Source: Bordetella parapertussis
GTDB taxonomy: Bacteria; Cyanobacteriota; Cyanobacteriia; PCC-6307; Cyanobiaceae
NCBI GenBank assembly: GCA_943324725.2
Contig: CALPMR020000021.1
Span: forward strand, 1-20,367
DNA: 20,367 nt
Direction: 5' to 3'
In this document: positions 1 through 8,647 of the stretch, in pieces
Position numbering within the stretch: the first letter of the stretch is position 1
Layout of the letters: every line of letters begins with the position of its first letter
Translations under genes and position numbers: made by a program
Notes under the pieces: generated by a model
Told to the model about the DNA's origin: nothing
What the model saw: the letters and a program-made list of their open reading frames with translations, nothing else
The model's database searches: none

Positions 1-1374
1 CAGGCGGCCGTGGTCGGCCGGGTGCTGGCCGAGAACGTGGTGCGGGTGCTGCAGCACGGCGAGGTGGTGGCGGAGGTGCCCGCCAATGCCCTGGCGGATG
101 ACACGCCGATCAACCGGCACGAGCTGCTGGCCGAGCCTCCTGAAGCGATCCAGCGCCACTGGCTGTGGCGCGAAAGCTCCCTGCCGGAGGCCACGGGCCA
201 AGGCATTGCCCTGGGCGATGGCCGCCTGCCCTGGGGCGATGTGCTGCTGCGCCTGCTCGATGACCCGACGATCGCCAGCAAGCGCTGGGTGTATCGCCAG
301 TACGACCACCAGGTGCAGGCCAACACGGTGATTCCCCCCGGTGGCGCCGATGCGGCCGTGGTGCGCCTGCGGCCCCAGCAGGGTGCCGGCTCCCTGGAGG
401 CGGCCAGCCGCGGCGTGGCGGCGGTGGTCGACTGTCCCAATCGCTGGGTGTTCCTCGACCCGGAGCGGGGCGCCATGGCGGCGGTGGCCGAAGCAGCCCG
501 CAATCTCAGCTGTGTCGGCGCCGAACCGCTGGCTGTCACCGACAACCTCAACTTTCCGTCCCCGGATACCGCCAGCGGCTACTGGCAACTGGCCCTGGCC
601 TGTCGGGGCCTGTCCACGGCCTGCGCCGCCCTCGACACGCCGGTCACCGGCGGCAACGTTTCCCTGTACAACGAAACGCGCCTGCCGGACGGCAGCATGC
701 AGCCGATCCAGCCGACGCCGGTGGTGGGCATGGTGGGCCTGGTCCACGACCTGGCCCATGTCACCGGCCTGGCCTGGCGCCATCCCGGCGATGCCATCTG
801 GTTGCTGGGGGTGCCCCTGGAGGCCGGTGAGGCCGCTGGACAGGCGCCCGATCCGCGCTTGTCCCTGGCGGGCAGCAGCTATCTGGAGGTGATCCACGGC
901 CAGCTCACCGGTCGCCCGCCGCAGGTGGATCTGGATCTGGAGCGCTGCGTGCAGGCCTTTCTGCGCCGGGCGATCACGGCCGGCCTGGTGGCCTCGGCCC
1001 ACGATCTCAGCGATGGCGGCCTGCTCGTGGCGGCGGCGGAGGCGAGCATCGCCTCCGGTTGTGGGGCCCATCTGGAGATCCCCGCCAGTGGCGCCCGGCT
1101 CGATCGTCTCCTGTTCGCCGAAGGCGGTGCCCGGCTGCTGCTGACGGTGCCACCGGCCCAGACCGGGGCCTGGCAGGAGGCCCTCGATGCCGCGGCGGAC
1201 TCCGGCGCCGCGATTCCGGCGCAGTGCCTGGGGGTGGTGGAGTCCGGCCAGCAATTCACGGTCGTGCAGGCTGGCCTGCCGCTGCTGGATCTGCCGGTGG
1301 GCGATCTGCAGCGGGCCTTTGAGCAGGCCATCCCCCGGCGCCTGGGTCAGGCCGCTCCGCCGCCGGATCACTGA
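1..1374 (+). CDS. purL: Phosphoribosylformylglycinamidine synthase II, C-terminal part (start outside window)
   Basis: The reading frame is open from base 1 and gives 457 residues up to a TGA stop; the N-terminal part of this normally about 770-800-residue protein lies upstream of the window. PurL catalyses the ATP- and glutamine-dependent conversion of FGAR to FGAM in purine synthesis, working with PurS and PurQ in bacteria that use the small form. Visible family signatures are [18 protein letters not shown] and [11 protein letters not shown] in the middle and the SAHDLSDGG motif of the AIR-synthase-like C-terminal domain, which closes the second half of the duplicated fold. The gene is followed after 29 bp by purF on the same strand, so the two purine genes are probably co-transcribed. 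No frameshift or damage is seen. The identification is firm; only the missing N-terminus limits it. Confidence 0.96.
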   Translation, partial: QAAVVGRVLAENVVRVLQHGEVVAEVPANALADDTPINRHELLAEPPEAIQRHWLWRESSLPEATGQGIALGDGRLPWGDVLLRLLDDPTIASKRWVYRQYDHQVQANTVIPPGGADAAVVRLRPQQGAGSLEAASRGVAAVVDCPNRWVFLDPERGAMAAVAEAARNLSCVGAEPLAVTDNLNFPSPDTASGYWQLALACRGLSTACAALDTPVTGGNVSLYNETRLPDGSMQPIQPTPVVGMVGLVHDLAHVTGLAWRHPGDAIWLLGVPLEAGEAAGQAPDPRLSLAGSSYLEVIHGQLTGRPPQVDLDLERCVQAFLRRAITAGLVASAHDLSDGGLLVAAAEASIASGCGAHLEIPASGARLDRLLFAEGGARLLLTVPPAQTGAWQEALDAAADSGAAIPAQCLGVVESGQQFTVVQAGLPLLDLPVGDLQRAFEQAIPRRLGQAAPPPDH

Positions 1375-1407
1375 AGGAAGCCCATGCGTCAAGATGAGCG
1401 CCGATGA
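1375..1407 (+). promoter_or_regulatory. Candidate leader mini-ORF with Shine-Dalgarno, coupled to the purF start
   Basis: Directly after the purL stop lies AGGAAG (1375-1380), a good Shine-Dalgarno sequence placed 3 bases before an ATG at 1384. That ATG opens a seven-codon frame (MRQDERR) whose TGA (1405-1407) overlaps the purF ATG (1404-1406) in an ATGA arrangement. The purF ATG itself has no close Shine-Dalgarno. The layout would let ribosomes load at 1384 and re-initiate at purF. That translational coupling is inference; what is seen is the Shine-Dalgarno, the short frame and the overlap. Confidence 0.35.
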
Positions 1408-2960
1408 CGGTGATGCACCCCGTGCCCTTCGACGAGCCTGAGCCCGTCCGCTTTCCAGCCGGTGTCTCCGTCGAAGGGTTCACACTTGCTCAGCCAGACG
1501 AGCAGCCGCTGAGCGAGCGGCCTGACAAGCCCGAGGAAGCCTGCGGCGTCTTTGCGGTGATGGCGGCCGGTCAGGCTGTGGCCAATCTCACCTATTTCGG
1601 CCTCTATGCCCTCCAGCATCGCGGCCAGGAATCGGCCGGTATTGCTGTGTTTCAGGGCGATCAGGTGCGTCTGCACAAGGACATGGGCCTGGTGAGCCAG
1701 GTGTTCGATCAGGAGGTGCTCGAACGCATGCCCGGCGAGCTGGCGATCGGCCATAACCGCTATTCCACCACCGGCAGCAGCAAGGCCTGCAATGCCCAGC
1801 CGGTGGTCCTGATGACCCGGATCGGTCCCTTTGCCCTGGCCCACAACGGCAACCTGGTCAATGCGGCCGAGCTGAGGCTGGCTCTCGACCACCTCTCCGG
1901 TGAGTTCACCTCCACCACTGACTCTGAAATGATTGCCTTTGCTTTGCAGCAGGCGGTCGATGGCGGTCAGGGCTGGAGCGAGGCGATTCGCCATGCCGCC
2001 TCCCTTTGCCGCGGTGCGTTCAGCCTGCTGATCGGCACACCTGAGGGTCTGTTTGCCCTGCGGGATGGCCATGGTGTGCGTCCGCTGGTCTTCGGCCACA
2101 TCGGTGAACCCAGCCAGGCCCAGTGGGTGGCCAGCAGTGAAAGCTGCGGGCTTGACATCATCGGCGCCCATTTCGATGACGATGTCAAACCCGGTGAACT
2201 GATTCATTTCCACCAGGGCGATCCCACACCGGAGCGGATTCAGTGGTGTCAGGAGCCGCCCAAGCTCTGTGTGTTTGAGATGATCTATTTCGCCCGCCCT
2301 GACAGCCGCTTTTTCGGCGAATCTCTCTATAGCTATCGCGTGCGTATCGGCGAGGTGTTGGCCAAGGAAAATCCCGTGGCTGCCGACATCGTGATCGGCG
2401 TTCCGGATTCAGGTATTCCTGCTGCCATCGGCTATTCCCATGCCAGTGGCATTCCTTTCGCCGATGGTCTGATCAAGAATCGCTATGTCGGTCGTACGTT
2501 CATTCAGCCCACCCAGGCGATGCGGGAGGCCGGTATCAGGGTGAAGCTCAATCCCCTGCCTGATGTACTCGCCGGCAAGCGAGTGGTGGTGATTGATGAT
2601 TCGATCGTGCGGGGCACCACCAGCCGCAAACTGGTGCAGGCGTTGCGCGATGCCGGTGCCACTGAAGTCCACATGCGGATCAGTTCACCCCCGGTGACCC
2701 ATCCCTGTTTTTATGGCATCGACACCGACACCCAGGATCATCTGATTGCGGCTCGGCTCACCCTGGCTGAGATTGAACAGCACCTGGGAGTGGACTCGCT
2801 GGCCTATCTCACCAAGGAGGGCATGGTGCAAGCGGCCCAGACCAACGCCGGTGAATTCTGTACGGCCTGTTTTGATGGCAACTATCCGATTGATCTGGAT
2901 CCCTCGGTGCGGGCCAGCAAGCTGATGCTGGAACCAGCCGGCATCGCCGCGAGCCTCTGA
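1404..2960 (+). CDS. purF: Amidophosphoribosyltransferase (glutamine PRPP amidotransferase), Fe-S type
   Basis: This 518-residue protein catalyses the committed first step of purine synthesis, moving the glutamine amide nitrogen onto PRPP. The N-terminal Ntn glutaminase domain begins at the catalytic cysteine Cys47 in EEACGVF, after a 46-residue leader that would be removed by self-processing. The PRPP-binding motif VVVIDDSIVRGTTS lies at about residues 394-407. Cysteines in KLCVFEM, HPCFYG and the pair Cys486/Cys489 (FCTAC) match the four ligands of the [4Fe-4S] cluster in the Bacillus subtilis-type enzyme. The ATG at 1404 is chosen because it is the first in-frame start and overlaps a leader mini-ORF stop; the in-frame ATG at 1413 is the only close alternative. 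The leader is longer than the 11 residues of B. subtilis PurF. It is probably in an operon with purL. Confidence 0.97.
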   Translation: MTVMHPVPFDEPEPVRFPAGVSVEGFTLAQPDEQPLSERPDKPEEACGVFAVMAAGQAVANLTYFGLYALQHRGQESAGIAVFQGDQVRLHKDMGLVSQVFDQEVLERMPGELAIGHNRYSTTGSSKACNAQPVVLMTRIGPFALAHNGNLVNAAELRLALDHLSGEFTSTTDSEMIAFALQQAVDGGQGWSEAIRHAASLCRGAFSLLIGTPEGLFALRDGHGVRPLVFGHIGEPSQAQWVASSESCGLDIIGAHFDDDVKPGELIHFHQGDPTPERIQWCQEPPKLCVFEMIYFARPDSRFFGESLYSYRVRIGEVLAKENPVAADIVIGVPDSGIPAAIGYSHASGIPFADGLIKNRYVGRTFIQPTQAMREAGIRVKLNPLPDVLAGKRVVVIDDSIVRGTTSRKLVQALRDAGATEVHMRISSPPVTHPCFYGIDTDTQDHLIAARLTLAEIEQHLGVDSLAYLTKEGMVQAAQTNAGEFCTACFDGNYPIDLDPSVRASKLMLEPAGIAASL

Positions 2961-3013
2961 AGTTGCTGCGGTTGTGTTGTTGATCTTGTTCGGCTGTTGA
3001 TCGCAGGCGCCTG

Positions 3014-4102
3014 ATGCGGATTGCTTTTCTTGATTCCTGGTTGCAGGATGCCGCCAATGGCAGTGGAACTGCCGTCGCCATCGGTGGGCTGGCCCGCAGC
3101 CTGATCGAACGGGGCCATCAGGTTGAGCGCCTGGCGCCAGTGGGCCGCTGGCCCCGCAATCTGCTGCTGCGCCGTCTCTGGTTCAATCTCACCCTGCCGC
3201 GCCGGCTGGCCCGTGGCCGCTACGACCTCTGCGTCGGTTTCGATATCGACGGTTTTCGTGTTGCTGGCCGCGCCGGTGTCGCCTATGCCTGCTCCATCAA
3301 GGGGGTGCTGGCCGAAGAGGCGCGTTGTGAGCGGGGCTGGCCGCGGCTGATGCTGTGGTCGCTCTCGCGCCTCGAGCGCCTGAATGCCCGTCGCGCTGCC
3401 CTGGTGCTGAGCACGAGCCGCTATTGCTGCGAGCGCATCCAGGCTGATTACGGCGTCCCAGCTGAGCGGTTGGTGGTTGTGCCGGAGGGGATTGATCTCA
3501 CGCTCTGGGTGCCCAGCATCGATCCTGAGGCGTTGGCGCAGCTGGATGCCGGTCGCGAACCCTTCACCGTTCTCTGCGTCGCCCGGCAGTACGCCCGCAA
3601 GCGGGTCACCGATCTGCTGGCGGCCTTTCCGCTGGTGCTCGCCCAGCTGCCGCAGGCACGGCTCGTGGTGATCGGTGACGGACCCGAGCATGGGGCCCTC
3701 TGCCAGCAGGTGGCTGCGTTGGGGATCGGCGCCTCGGTGCAGCTGCTCGGTGCCCTGGCTTCCGATCAGGAGGTGCGGGCCTGGTACCAGCGGGCTGCGA
3801 TTTTCTGCCTGCCTTCGATTCAGGAGGGGTTCGGCATTGTCTTCCTCGAGGCGATGGCTAGCGGTTTGCCGGTGGTGAGCACCACGGCCACGGCGATTCC
3901 CGAGGTGGTGCCCCATGGCCAGGCGGGTCTGCTGGTGCCGCCCCGGGATCCACCGGCCCTGGCGGCAGCCATCCTCAGCCTGCTGGGCGATGCCGCGCTG
4001 CAGCAGCGGTTGCGGGCGTTCGGTCGGCGGCATGCAGGCCGCTACAGCTGGGATCGGGTGGCGGCGTTGTTTCTGCTGGCGATGGAGCGGCTTCACCCCT
4101 GA
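3014..4102 (+). CDS. Glycosyltransferase, GT4 family (GT-B fold)
   Basis: This is a 362-residue retaining-type glycosyltransferase. The N-terminal half starts MRIAFLDSW and carries a glycine-rich acceptor loop (NGSGTAVAIGGLARSL, about residues 15-30), usual for GT-B enzymes. The C-terminal Glycos_transf_1 domain runs from about residue 184 (FTVLCVARQYARKRVTDLL), with VVIGDGPE near 218-225 and the E-x7-E nucleotide-sugar motif at Glu271 and Glu279 in EGFGIVFLEAMASGLPVV. Substrate and acceptor cannot be read from sequence; roles in cell-wall polysaccharide, LPS or glycolipid synthesis are all possible. No other glycan genes are nearby. It sits 53 bp after purF and converges on the parC-like gene. 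From memory of picocyanobacterial genomes, purF is normally followed directly by the gyrA-like gene, so this looks like an inserted cargo gene. It has no signal peptide or membrane segment. Confidence 0.9.
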   Translation: MRIAFLDSWLQDAANGSGTAVAIGGLARSLIERGHQVERLAPVGRWPRNLLLRRLWFNLTLPRRLARGRYDLCVGFDIDGFRVAGRAGVAYACSIKGVLAEEARCERGWPRLMLWSLSRLERLNARRAALVLSTSRYCCERIQADYGVPAERLVVVPEGIDLTLWVPSIDPEALAQLDAGREPFTVLCVARQYARKRVTDLLAAFPLVLAQLPQARLVVIGDGPEHGALCQQVAALGIGASVQLLGALASDQEVRAWYQRAAIFCLPSIQEGFGIVFLEAMASGLPVVSTTATAIPEVVPHGQAGLLVPPRDPPALAAAILSLLGDAALQQRLRAFGRRHAGRYSWDRVAALFLLAMERLHP

Positions 4103-4114
4103 GTGGGCTGCGGC

Positions 4115-4138
4115 GCTGGCCGCTGCCGAGGGGCCAGC
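4115..4138. terminator. Candidate bidirectional terminator hairpin between convergent genes
   Basis: A perfect 7-bp inverted repeat, GCTGGCC (4115-4121) and GGCCAGC (4132-4138), with a 10-base loop fills most of the 36-bp gap between the glycosyltransferase stop and the parC-like stop on the other strand. There is no T-run on either side, so it is not a textbook intrinsic terminator. Its position at a convergent junction is the main argument for it. Confidence 0.4.
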
Positions 4139-6619
4139 TCAGCCATCGATCAGCGGCACCAACTGTTGAATGATGTCGCCCTTGTGCAGGGACAGGAGCT
4201 GGCCGGTGCCGCTGCAGTCCTGAGCGTCCAGCCCATCGGAGCGCAGCCGCAGGTTGCGGCCTTCGGCGTTGGCCAGGCGCACACCCACCACGCCGCCCCG
4301 GTCTTCGCGCAGATCCACCAGCCGATCGCTCCGTTCCAGGAAGCGCAGGCCGATCTGGCCGAGATCGCCGCGTTCCGAGGTCCGCAGGCTGTCGACGCGC
4401 AGCCGTTTGATCTGGCCCTGGCGGCTGGCCAGCAGCACGCTGCCTTCGGAGTCAACCCCGGCTGCACCGACCACCGTTTCGCCCGGCAGCAGCCGCAGCA
4501 GCACGGGGCCCTGGGCGGTGCGGCCCATCAGGGGCAGATTGGTTTCATTCACCGCCAGGCGCAGCAGCCGGCCCGTGCTGCTGGCCACCACCAGCTCCTG
4601 CTTGTCGCTGCAGGCCACCACCCGCTGCAGTTCCACCCCTTCCTTGAGCTTGAGCACGGTGGCGGCACGGCCTGAGAGTTCCTGGAATTCCTCCAGTGGC
4701 AGCCGTTTGAAGCGGCCATCGCTGCTGAGCAGACCGAGGCTGGTGTGGCGGCCGTCGCCGGCCAGGGGCAGCACCTGGATCAGGCGGGCCTCGCTGAGGC
4801 TTTCCGGCAGGAATTTCTCAAGGCCGCCCGGTTGTTGACCGGCAAATTCCCAGCGCAGCAACGCCACCCGTCCATCGGCGCTGAAGACGAGCAGAGCCGG
4901 CTGGGAGCTGATCGGCAGAATCAGCTGGGCGGGAGCCGGCTGCTCGGCCAGATCGGCCGGTTCATCGAGATGCAGTCGGCCCAGCATCTGCGGCGTCACG
5001 ATCTTGACGGCGCCGTCGGCCTGGATCAACAGGCGGCTGTCGGGGGGCAGGGCTTTAAAGGCCTGCTGGCGCTGAAGTTCGGTGTTGGGCCTCACGGCCG
5101 CGGCCCGCTGGGCCACCAGCAGATCGCCGCCTTCCACCAGGCGGGTGCGGCGCGGCGTGTTGTAGCGCTTCTTCAGCTGCCTGAGCTCGGCCACCAGCGT
5201 GTCCAGCAGGGTGTCGCGATCGTTGAGCAGATGGCGCAAGCGGGTGCGCTCGAGCCTGAGCTCCTCGGCCTCCTTGCGCAGGCTCTCCTGTTCGAGTCCG
5301 GTGAGCCGTCGCAGCGGCATCGCCAGCACGGCGTCGGCCTGGCGCTCGCTCAGATCCAGGTGCACCTGCAGGCTGGCCTTGGCGGCGGCCGCATCGCTGG
5401 CGGCACTGATCATCGCGATCACCTCCTGCAGGGCATCGAGGGCTTTGGTCAGCCCTTCGACCACCTCCAGCCGTTCCTCGCAGCGGCGCAGCGCATGGGT
5501 GGTGCGCCGGATCATGGTCAGCTCCCGGTAGTCCAGGAATTCCTGCAGCATGCGCCGCAGGCTCAGCTGCACCGGCTGGCCATGGACCAGGGCCAGCAGA
5601 ATCGCCCCGAAGTTGCTCTGCAGGGCAGTGCGGCGCTGCAATTCCGCCAGCACGGTCTCGGCATTGGCATCGCGGCGCACCTCGACGACGACGCGCATGC
5701 CTTCACGGTCGCTTTCGTCACGGATGTCGGCGATGCCGCCGATTTTCCCCTCGTTGACCTGGTCCGCCAGCTTTTCGATCCAGCCCGCCTTGCTGAGCTG
5801 GTACGGGAGCTCGGTGATCACCACGGCACCGCGGCGATGCCGTCCCTTGCCGGGTTGGACCTCTTCGATATGGGCCACGCCGCGCATCGGGATGCTGCCG
5901 CGGCCGGTCAGATAGGTGTCGCGGACGCCGGCGCCGATCAGCACTTCGCCGCCGGTGGGGAAATCTGGGCCAGGCACCAGCTCCAGAAGCTTTTCCTGGC
6001 TGAGATCGGGTTTGCGGATCAGGGCGATCAGGGCATCCACCACTTCGCCCAGGTTGTGGGGTGGAATGCTGGTGGCCATGCCCACGGCGATGCCGGTGCA
6101 GCCGTTCAGCAACAGGAAGGGCAGCTGGGCTGGCAGCACCGTCGGTTCCTGTTGGGAGCCGTCGAAGTTCGAGGCGAAATCGACCGTGTCGTTGCCGATC
6201 TCAGCCAGCATCCCCTCGTGGGAGATCGGCGCCAGGCGAGTTTCGGTGTACCGCATCGCCGCCGGCGGATCGTCATCGACGGAGCCGAAATTGCCGTGGC
6301 CGTCGAGCAGGGGATGGCGGCTGGCGAAGGTCTGCACCAGCCTCACCAGGGCGTCGTAGACCGCCTGGTCGCCGTGGGGGTGGTACTTGCCGAGCACATC
6401 GCCCACCACCCGGGCGCACTTGCGGTAGGGGCGGTCGGGGGTGAGCCCGAGTTCGTGCATCGCAAACAGGATGCGCCGCTGCACCGGCTTGAGGCCATCG
6501 CGCACATCCGGCAGGGCCCGACCCACGATCACGCTCATGGCGTATTCGAGGTAAGAGCGCTGCATCTCCAGATGGAGTGCGATCGGCTCGATGCGTGCTT
6601 CTGGGCGCTCCTCGGCCAT
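4139..6619 (-). CDS. parC: DNA topoisomerase (ATP-hydrolysing) subunit A, ParC/GyrA-like paralogue
   Basis: This 826-residue type IIA topoisomerase A subunit cuts and rejoins both DNA strands, working with a GyrB/ParE ATPase subunit. The breakage-reunion core is intact: [12 protein letters not shown] (residues 48-59), [19 protein letters not shown] (78-96), and the catalytic Tyr124 in [11 protein letters not shown] long coiled-coil stretch around residues 430-490 ([22 protein letters not shown]) precedes a C-terminal beta-pinwheel region. I find no GyrA box (consensus QRRGGKG) in that region, which argues for a ParC-like decatenase rather than true gyrase; cyanobacteria usually carry a separate gyrA elsewhere. 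The position equivalent to E. coli GyrA Ser83 is Gln85, while the equivalent of Asp87 is kept (Asp89). The gene is last in the leftward cluster queG-TPR-parC; the 80-bp gap upstream may hold its own promoter. Confidence 0.92.
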   Translation of the reverse strand: MAEERPEARIEPIALHLEMQRSYLEYAMSVIVGRALPDVRDGLKPVQRRILFAMHELGLTPDRPYRKCARVVGDVLGKYHPHGDQAVYDALVRLVQTFASRHPLLDGHGNFGSVDDDPPAAMRYTETRLAPISHEGMLAEIGNDTVDFASNFDGSQQEPTVLPAQLPFLLLNGCTGIAVGMATSIPPHNLGEVVDALIALIRKPDLSQEKLLELVPGPDFPTGGEVLIGAGVRDTYLTGRGSIPMRGVAHIEEVQPGKGRHRRGAVVITELPYQLSKAGWIEKLADQVNEGKIGGIADIRDESDREGMRVVVEVRRDANAETVLAELQRRTALQSNFGAILLALVHGQPVQLSLRRMLQEFLDYRELTMIRRTTHALRRCEERLEVVEGLTKALDALQEVIAMISAASDAAAAKASLQVHLDLSERQADAVLAMPLRRLTGLEQESLRKEAEELRLERTRLRHLLNDRDTLLDTLVAELRQLKKRYNTPRRTRLVEGGDLLVAQRAAAVRPNTELQRQQAFKALPPDSRLLIQADGAVKIVTPQMLGRLHLDEPADLAEQPAPAQLILPISSQPALLVFSADGRVALLRWEFAGQQPGGLEKFLPESLSEARLIQVLPLAGDGRHTSLGLLSSDGRFKRLPLEEFQELSGRAATVLKLKEGVELQRVVACSDKQELVVASSTGRLLRLAVNETNLPLMGRTAQGPVLLRLLPGETVVGAAGVDSEGSVLLASRQGQIKRLRVDSLRTSERGDLGQIGLRFLERSDRLVDLREDRGGVVGVRLANAEGRNLRLRSDGLDAQDCSGTGQLLSLHKGDIIQQLVPLIDG

Positions 6620-6662
6620 CCGGTGCTTTGGTCTGGGGGCTGGAGACGGGGCTCAGCCTACA

Positions 6663-6672
6663 GATCATGATC
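6663..6672. promoter_or_regulatory. 10-bp palindrome upstream of the parC-like gene
   Basis: GATCATGATC is a perfect 10-bp palindrome lying 43 bp upstream of the parC-like start, in the short gap after the TPR gene. It could be an operator half-site or a chance sequence. No clear -35/-10 pair was found next to it. Confidence 0.15.
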
Positions 6673-6699
6673 CGACCTCACCAGGGAGTGGGGGAGGAT

Positions 6700-7599
6700 T
6701 CAGGGGCTCTCGTCGTCCTTGTCGTGGCCGGTGGCGTTGGCTGAGGCCCGCTCAACGCTGGCTTTGAGTTCGGGCAGGGCCAGCAGGCGTGCGGTGGCGG
6801 CCCGCAGCTTCACACCCCAGAGCTGGTCTTTCTGGTACGTGTCGTGGACGTAGTTGGGATCGGTGTTGAGGGCGTTTTCCGCCAGTTGCAAGGCTTCGCT
6901 GCGGTTCTGCTGGTTGCTCTCATACAGCGCTGAGGCCAGGGCCAGGGAGGTCTCGGCGCCATCCGGCTTGATCTTGAGCACTTTCCGCCAGCGTTCGATC
7001 GCTTCTTTGGGGCGACCCAGTTCAAACAGCACCAGGCCCTGGTTGTTGACGGCCTCCCAGAAATCGCGGCGCAGGCCTGAGGCCTTTTCAAAGGCGGTCA
7101 GGGCGTCGGTGGGGCGACCCAGCAGCAGATTGGCGTTACCGAGGTCGAAGTAGGCACCGGAATTGCGGCTGTCGAGCTGCAGGCCGCGGCGCAGGAGTTC
7201 GAGAGCATCGCTGGGTTTGCCATTGCGCAGGGCCAGCGAGCCTTCCGCGAACCAGATGCCCGCATTGGTGGGATCGAGGCGTTTGGCCCGTTCCAGGGCC
7301 ACCACCGCCTTGGCGGCGTTGTTGCTGCGCAGTTGGGCCTCCGCCAGCAGCACCCAGCTGCGGGGATCGTCGGGGAGCAGCCGCACCGAGAGCTCAGCCA
7401 GGCGGGCTGCGTCTTCGGCCTGGCCGAGGCGCAGCAGGCGGGCTGCCGCCTGGGCGATGCCGAGGCCGGCCCCCTCCAGCTCCTTCGTCTGAGGAAGGTA
7501 GACGTAGGGCACCAGGGCCAGGGCCGGCGGGATTCCGCCCCACAACAACAGACCAGCTATCGGCAGGGAGCTGAGAAACTGCCACCGGCGCTGGCCCAT
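6700..7599 (-). CDS. Secreted or membrane-anchored tetratricopeptide repeat protein
   Basis: The protein has 299 residues from the ATG at 7599. This start is preferred because it begins directly with a signal-like segment: MGQRRWQ, then a hydrophobic stretch SLPIAGLLLWGGIPPALA with a possible signal peptidase I site after ALA. A GTG start at 7647 would add 16 residues and overlap queG. Behind the signal, five to six TPR units run from about residue 55 to 260, with typical spacing such as WVLLAEAQLRSNNAAKAVVAL, AYFDLGNANLLLGRPTDALTAF and AVNNQGLVLFELGRPKEAI. TPRs form a superhelical scaffold for protein binding; the partner is unknown. It lies between queG and parC on the same strand, 25 bp after queG, so co-transcription is likely. 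I recall an orthologue at this place in other picocyanobacteria. The short tail is acidic (HDKDDESP). Confidence 0.85.
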   Translation of the reverse strand: MGQRRWQFLSSLPIAGLLLWGGIPPALALVPYVYLPQTKELEGAGLGIAQAAARLLRLGQAEDAARLAELSVRLLPDDPRSWVLLAEAQLRSNNAAKAVVALERAKRLDPTNAGIWFAEGSLALRNGKPSDALELLRRGLQLDSRNSGAYFDLGNANLLLGRPTDALTAFEKASGLRRDFWEAVNNQGLVLFELGRPKEAIERWRKVLKIKPDGAETSLALASALYESNQQNRSEALQLAENALNTDPNYVHDTYQKDQLWGVKLRAATARLLALPELKASVERASANATGHDKDDESP

Positions 7600-7624
7600 G
7601 GGATCACAAGGAATTCGACCCAGC

Positions 7625-8608
7625 CTAGGGACCGGGAAGGGTTTCACCCCGATTCGGTATCGGGCTGGCGGCGGCGATATTGCGGCGCCACATCCAGGGC
7701 TTGATGCGCCTCAGAGCCGAAGCCCGCAACCGTTCATCCCACTCCTGATCGCTCCAGTCGAGGGCCTCCGGGCCCTGCAGATTCAGCAGCCAGGGGCGCG
7801 GTTGCATGTCGGGATCCTCGGAGCTCTGCAGTGAGTCGCCATTCCAGGGACAGACCTCCTGACAGATGTCACAGCCGGCCACCCAGCCCTGCAGATTCCC
7901 GCTCAGTGCCAGCGGCAGGCTGGGATCGCGATTTTCGATCGTGTGGAAGGCGATGCAGCGCCTGGCATCGACCACGAAGGGTTCGCGGATCGCCGTGGTT
8001 GGACAGGCGTCGATGCAGCGGCTGCAGCGGCCGCACAGGCCTTCGCCGGGCTGATCAGCCGGTAGCTCCAGGCTGGTGAGCAGGTGGCCGAGCAGCAGCC
8101 AGGAGCCGCGTTGGCGGTGAATCAGGTTGCCGTGTTTGCCGATCCAGCCCAGGCCCGCCTCCTCGGCCCAGGCCTTGTCCAGCAGCGGCGCCGTGTCGAC
8201 ACAGGCCCGCCAGCTGGTTCCCGGCACCTGATCTTCCAGCCAGCGGCCCAGCTGGCGCAGGCGGCGCTCGATCACCCGGTGGTAATCGCGGCCCCAGCCG
8301 TAGCGCGCCACCTTGAGGCTGCCCGCCTGGGGCGACTGGCGCACGTAATAGGACAGTCCTACGGCCACCAGACTGCGCACACCGGGCAATAGCTTCTCGA
8401 TCTGGCGGCGACGCGGATCCTCCATCCAGGCCATCGAGCCGTGGTGGCCCGCCGCCAGCCAGCGTTCCAGGGCGGCGGTGCGCAGCCGCAGGCGATCACT
8501 GCCGGCCGTTGAGGCGATTCCCACCGGGTCGAAACCCAGGCGCCGGGCCTCCTGCTTGAGGGCCCTGGCCAGGTCGCTGCCGGGCGGGCTGGGCTGGGGC
8601 TGGTTCAT
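7625..8608 (-). CDS. queG: Epoxyqueuosine reductase
   Basis: This 327-residue cobalamin and iron-sulfur enzyme reduces epoxyqueuosine to queuosine, the last step in making the modified wobble base of GUN-anticodon tRNAs. The DUF1730-type N-terminal domain holds the probable catalytic Asp138 in DTAPLLDKAW. Two [4Fe-4S] clusters are indicated by CGRCSRCIDACP (Cys192, 195, 198, 202) together with Cys218, and by CDICQEVCPWN (Cys246, 249, 253). The C-terminal HEAT-like extension of some QueG proteins is absent, giving the short form. It is the first gene of the leftward cluster and is divergent from the membrane protein at 8648, with 39 bp between the starts. Confidence 0.95.
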   Translation of the reverse strand: MNQPQPSPPGSDLARALKQEARRLGFDPVGIASTAGSDRLRLRTAALERWLAAGHHGSMAWMEDPRRRQIEKLLPGVRSLVAVGLSYYVRQSPQAGSLKVARYGWGRDYHRVIERRLRQLGRWLEDQVPGTSWRACVDTAPLLDKAWAEEAGLGWIGKHGNLIHRQRGSWLLLGHLLTSLELPADQPGEGLCGRCSRCIDACPTTAIREPFVVDARRCIAFHTIENRDPSLPLALSGNLQGWVAGCDICQEVCPWNGDSLQSSEDPDMQPRPWLLNLQGPEALDWSDQEWDERLRASALRRIKPWMWRRNIAAASPIPNRGETLPGP

Positions 8609-8647
8609 CGCCGGTCGGTAGAGTCGGAATCCGCTGGTTCTGATCGT
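8609..8647. promoter_or_regulatory. Short divergent intergenic region (queG / membrane protein)
   Basis: Only 39 bp separate the divergent queG and membrane-protein starts. Promoters for both directions must overlap here or reach into the coding regions. A TAGAGT hexamer (8619-8624) could be a weak rightward -10 element, but I see no matching -35 box, so no promoter is assigned. Confidence 0.25.

Noticed and set aside
2882..4096. 404-codon reverse frame opposite purF end and the glycosyltransferase
   Set aside because: The product is low in recognisable motifs and the forward frames encode clear proteins; long antisense frames are expected at this GC content.
4745..6670. 641-codon forward frame opposite the parC-like gene
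   Set aside because: It is a shadow of the real reverse-strand gene; its His/Gln/Gly-rich product has no recognisable domain, and the reverse frame gives an intact topoisomerase.
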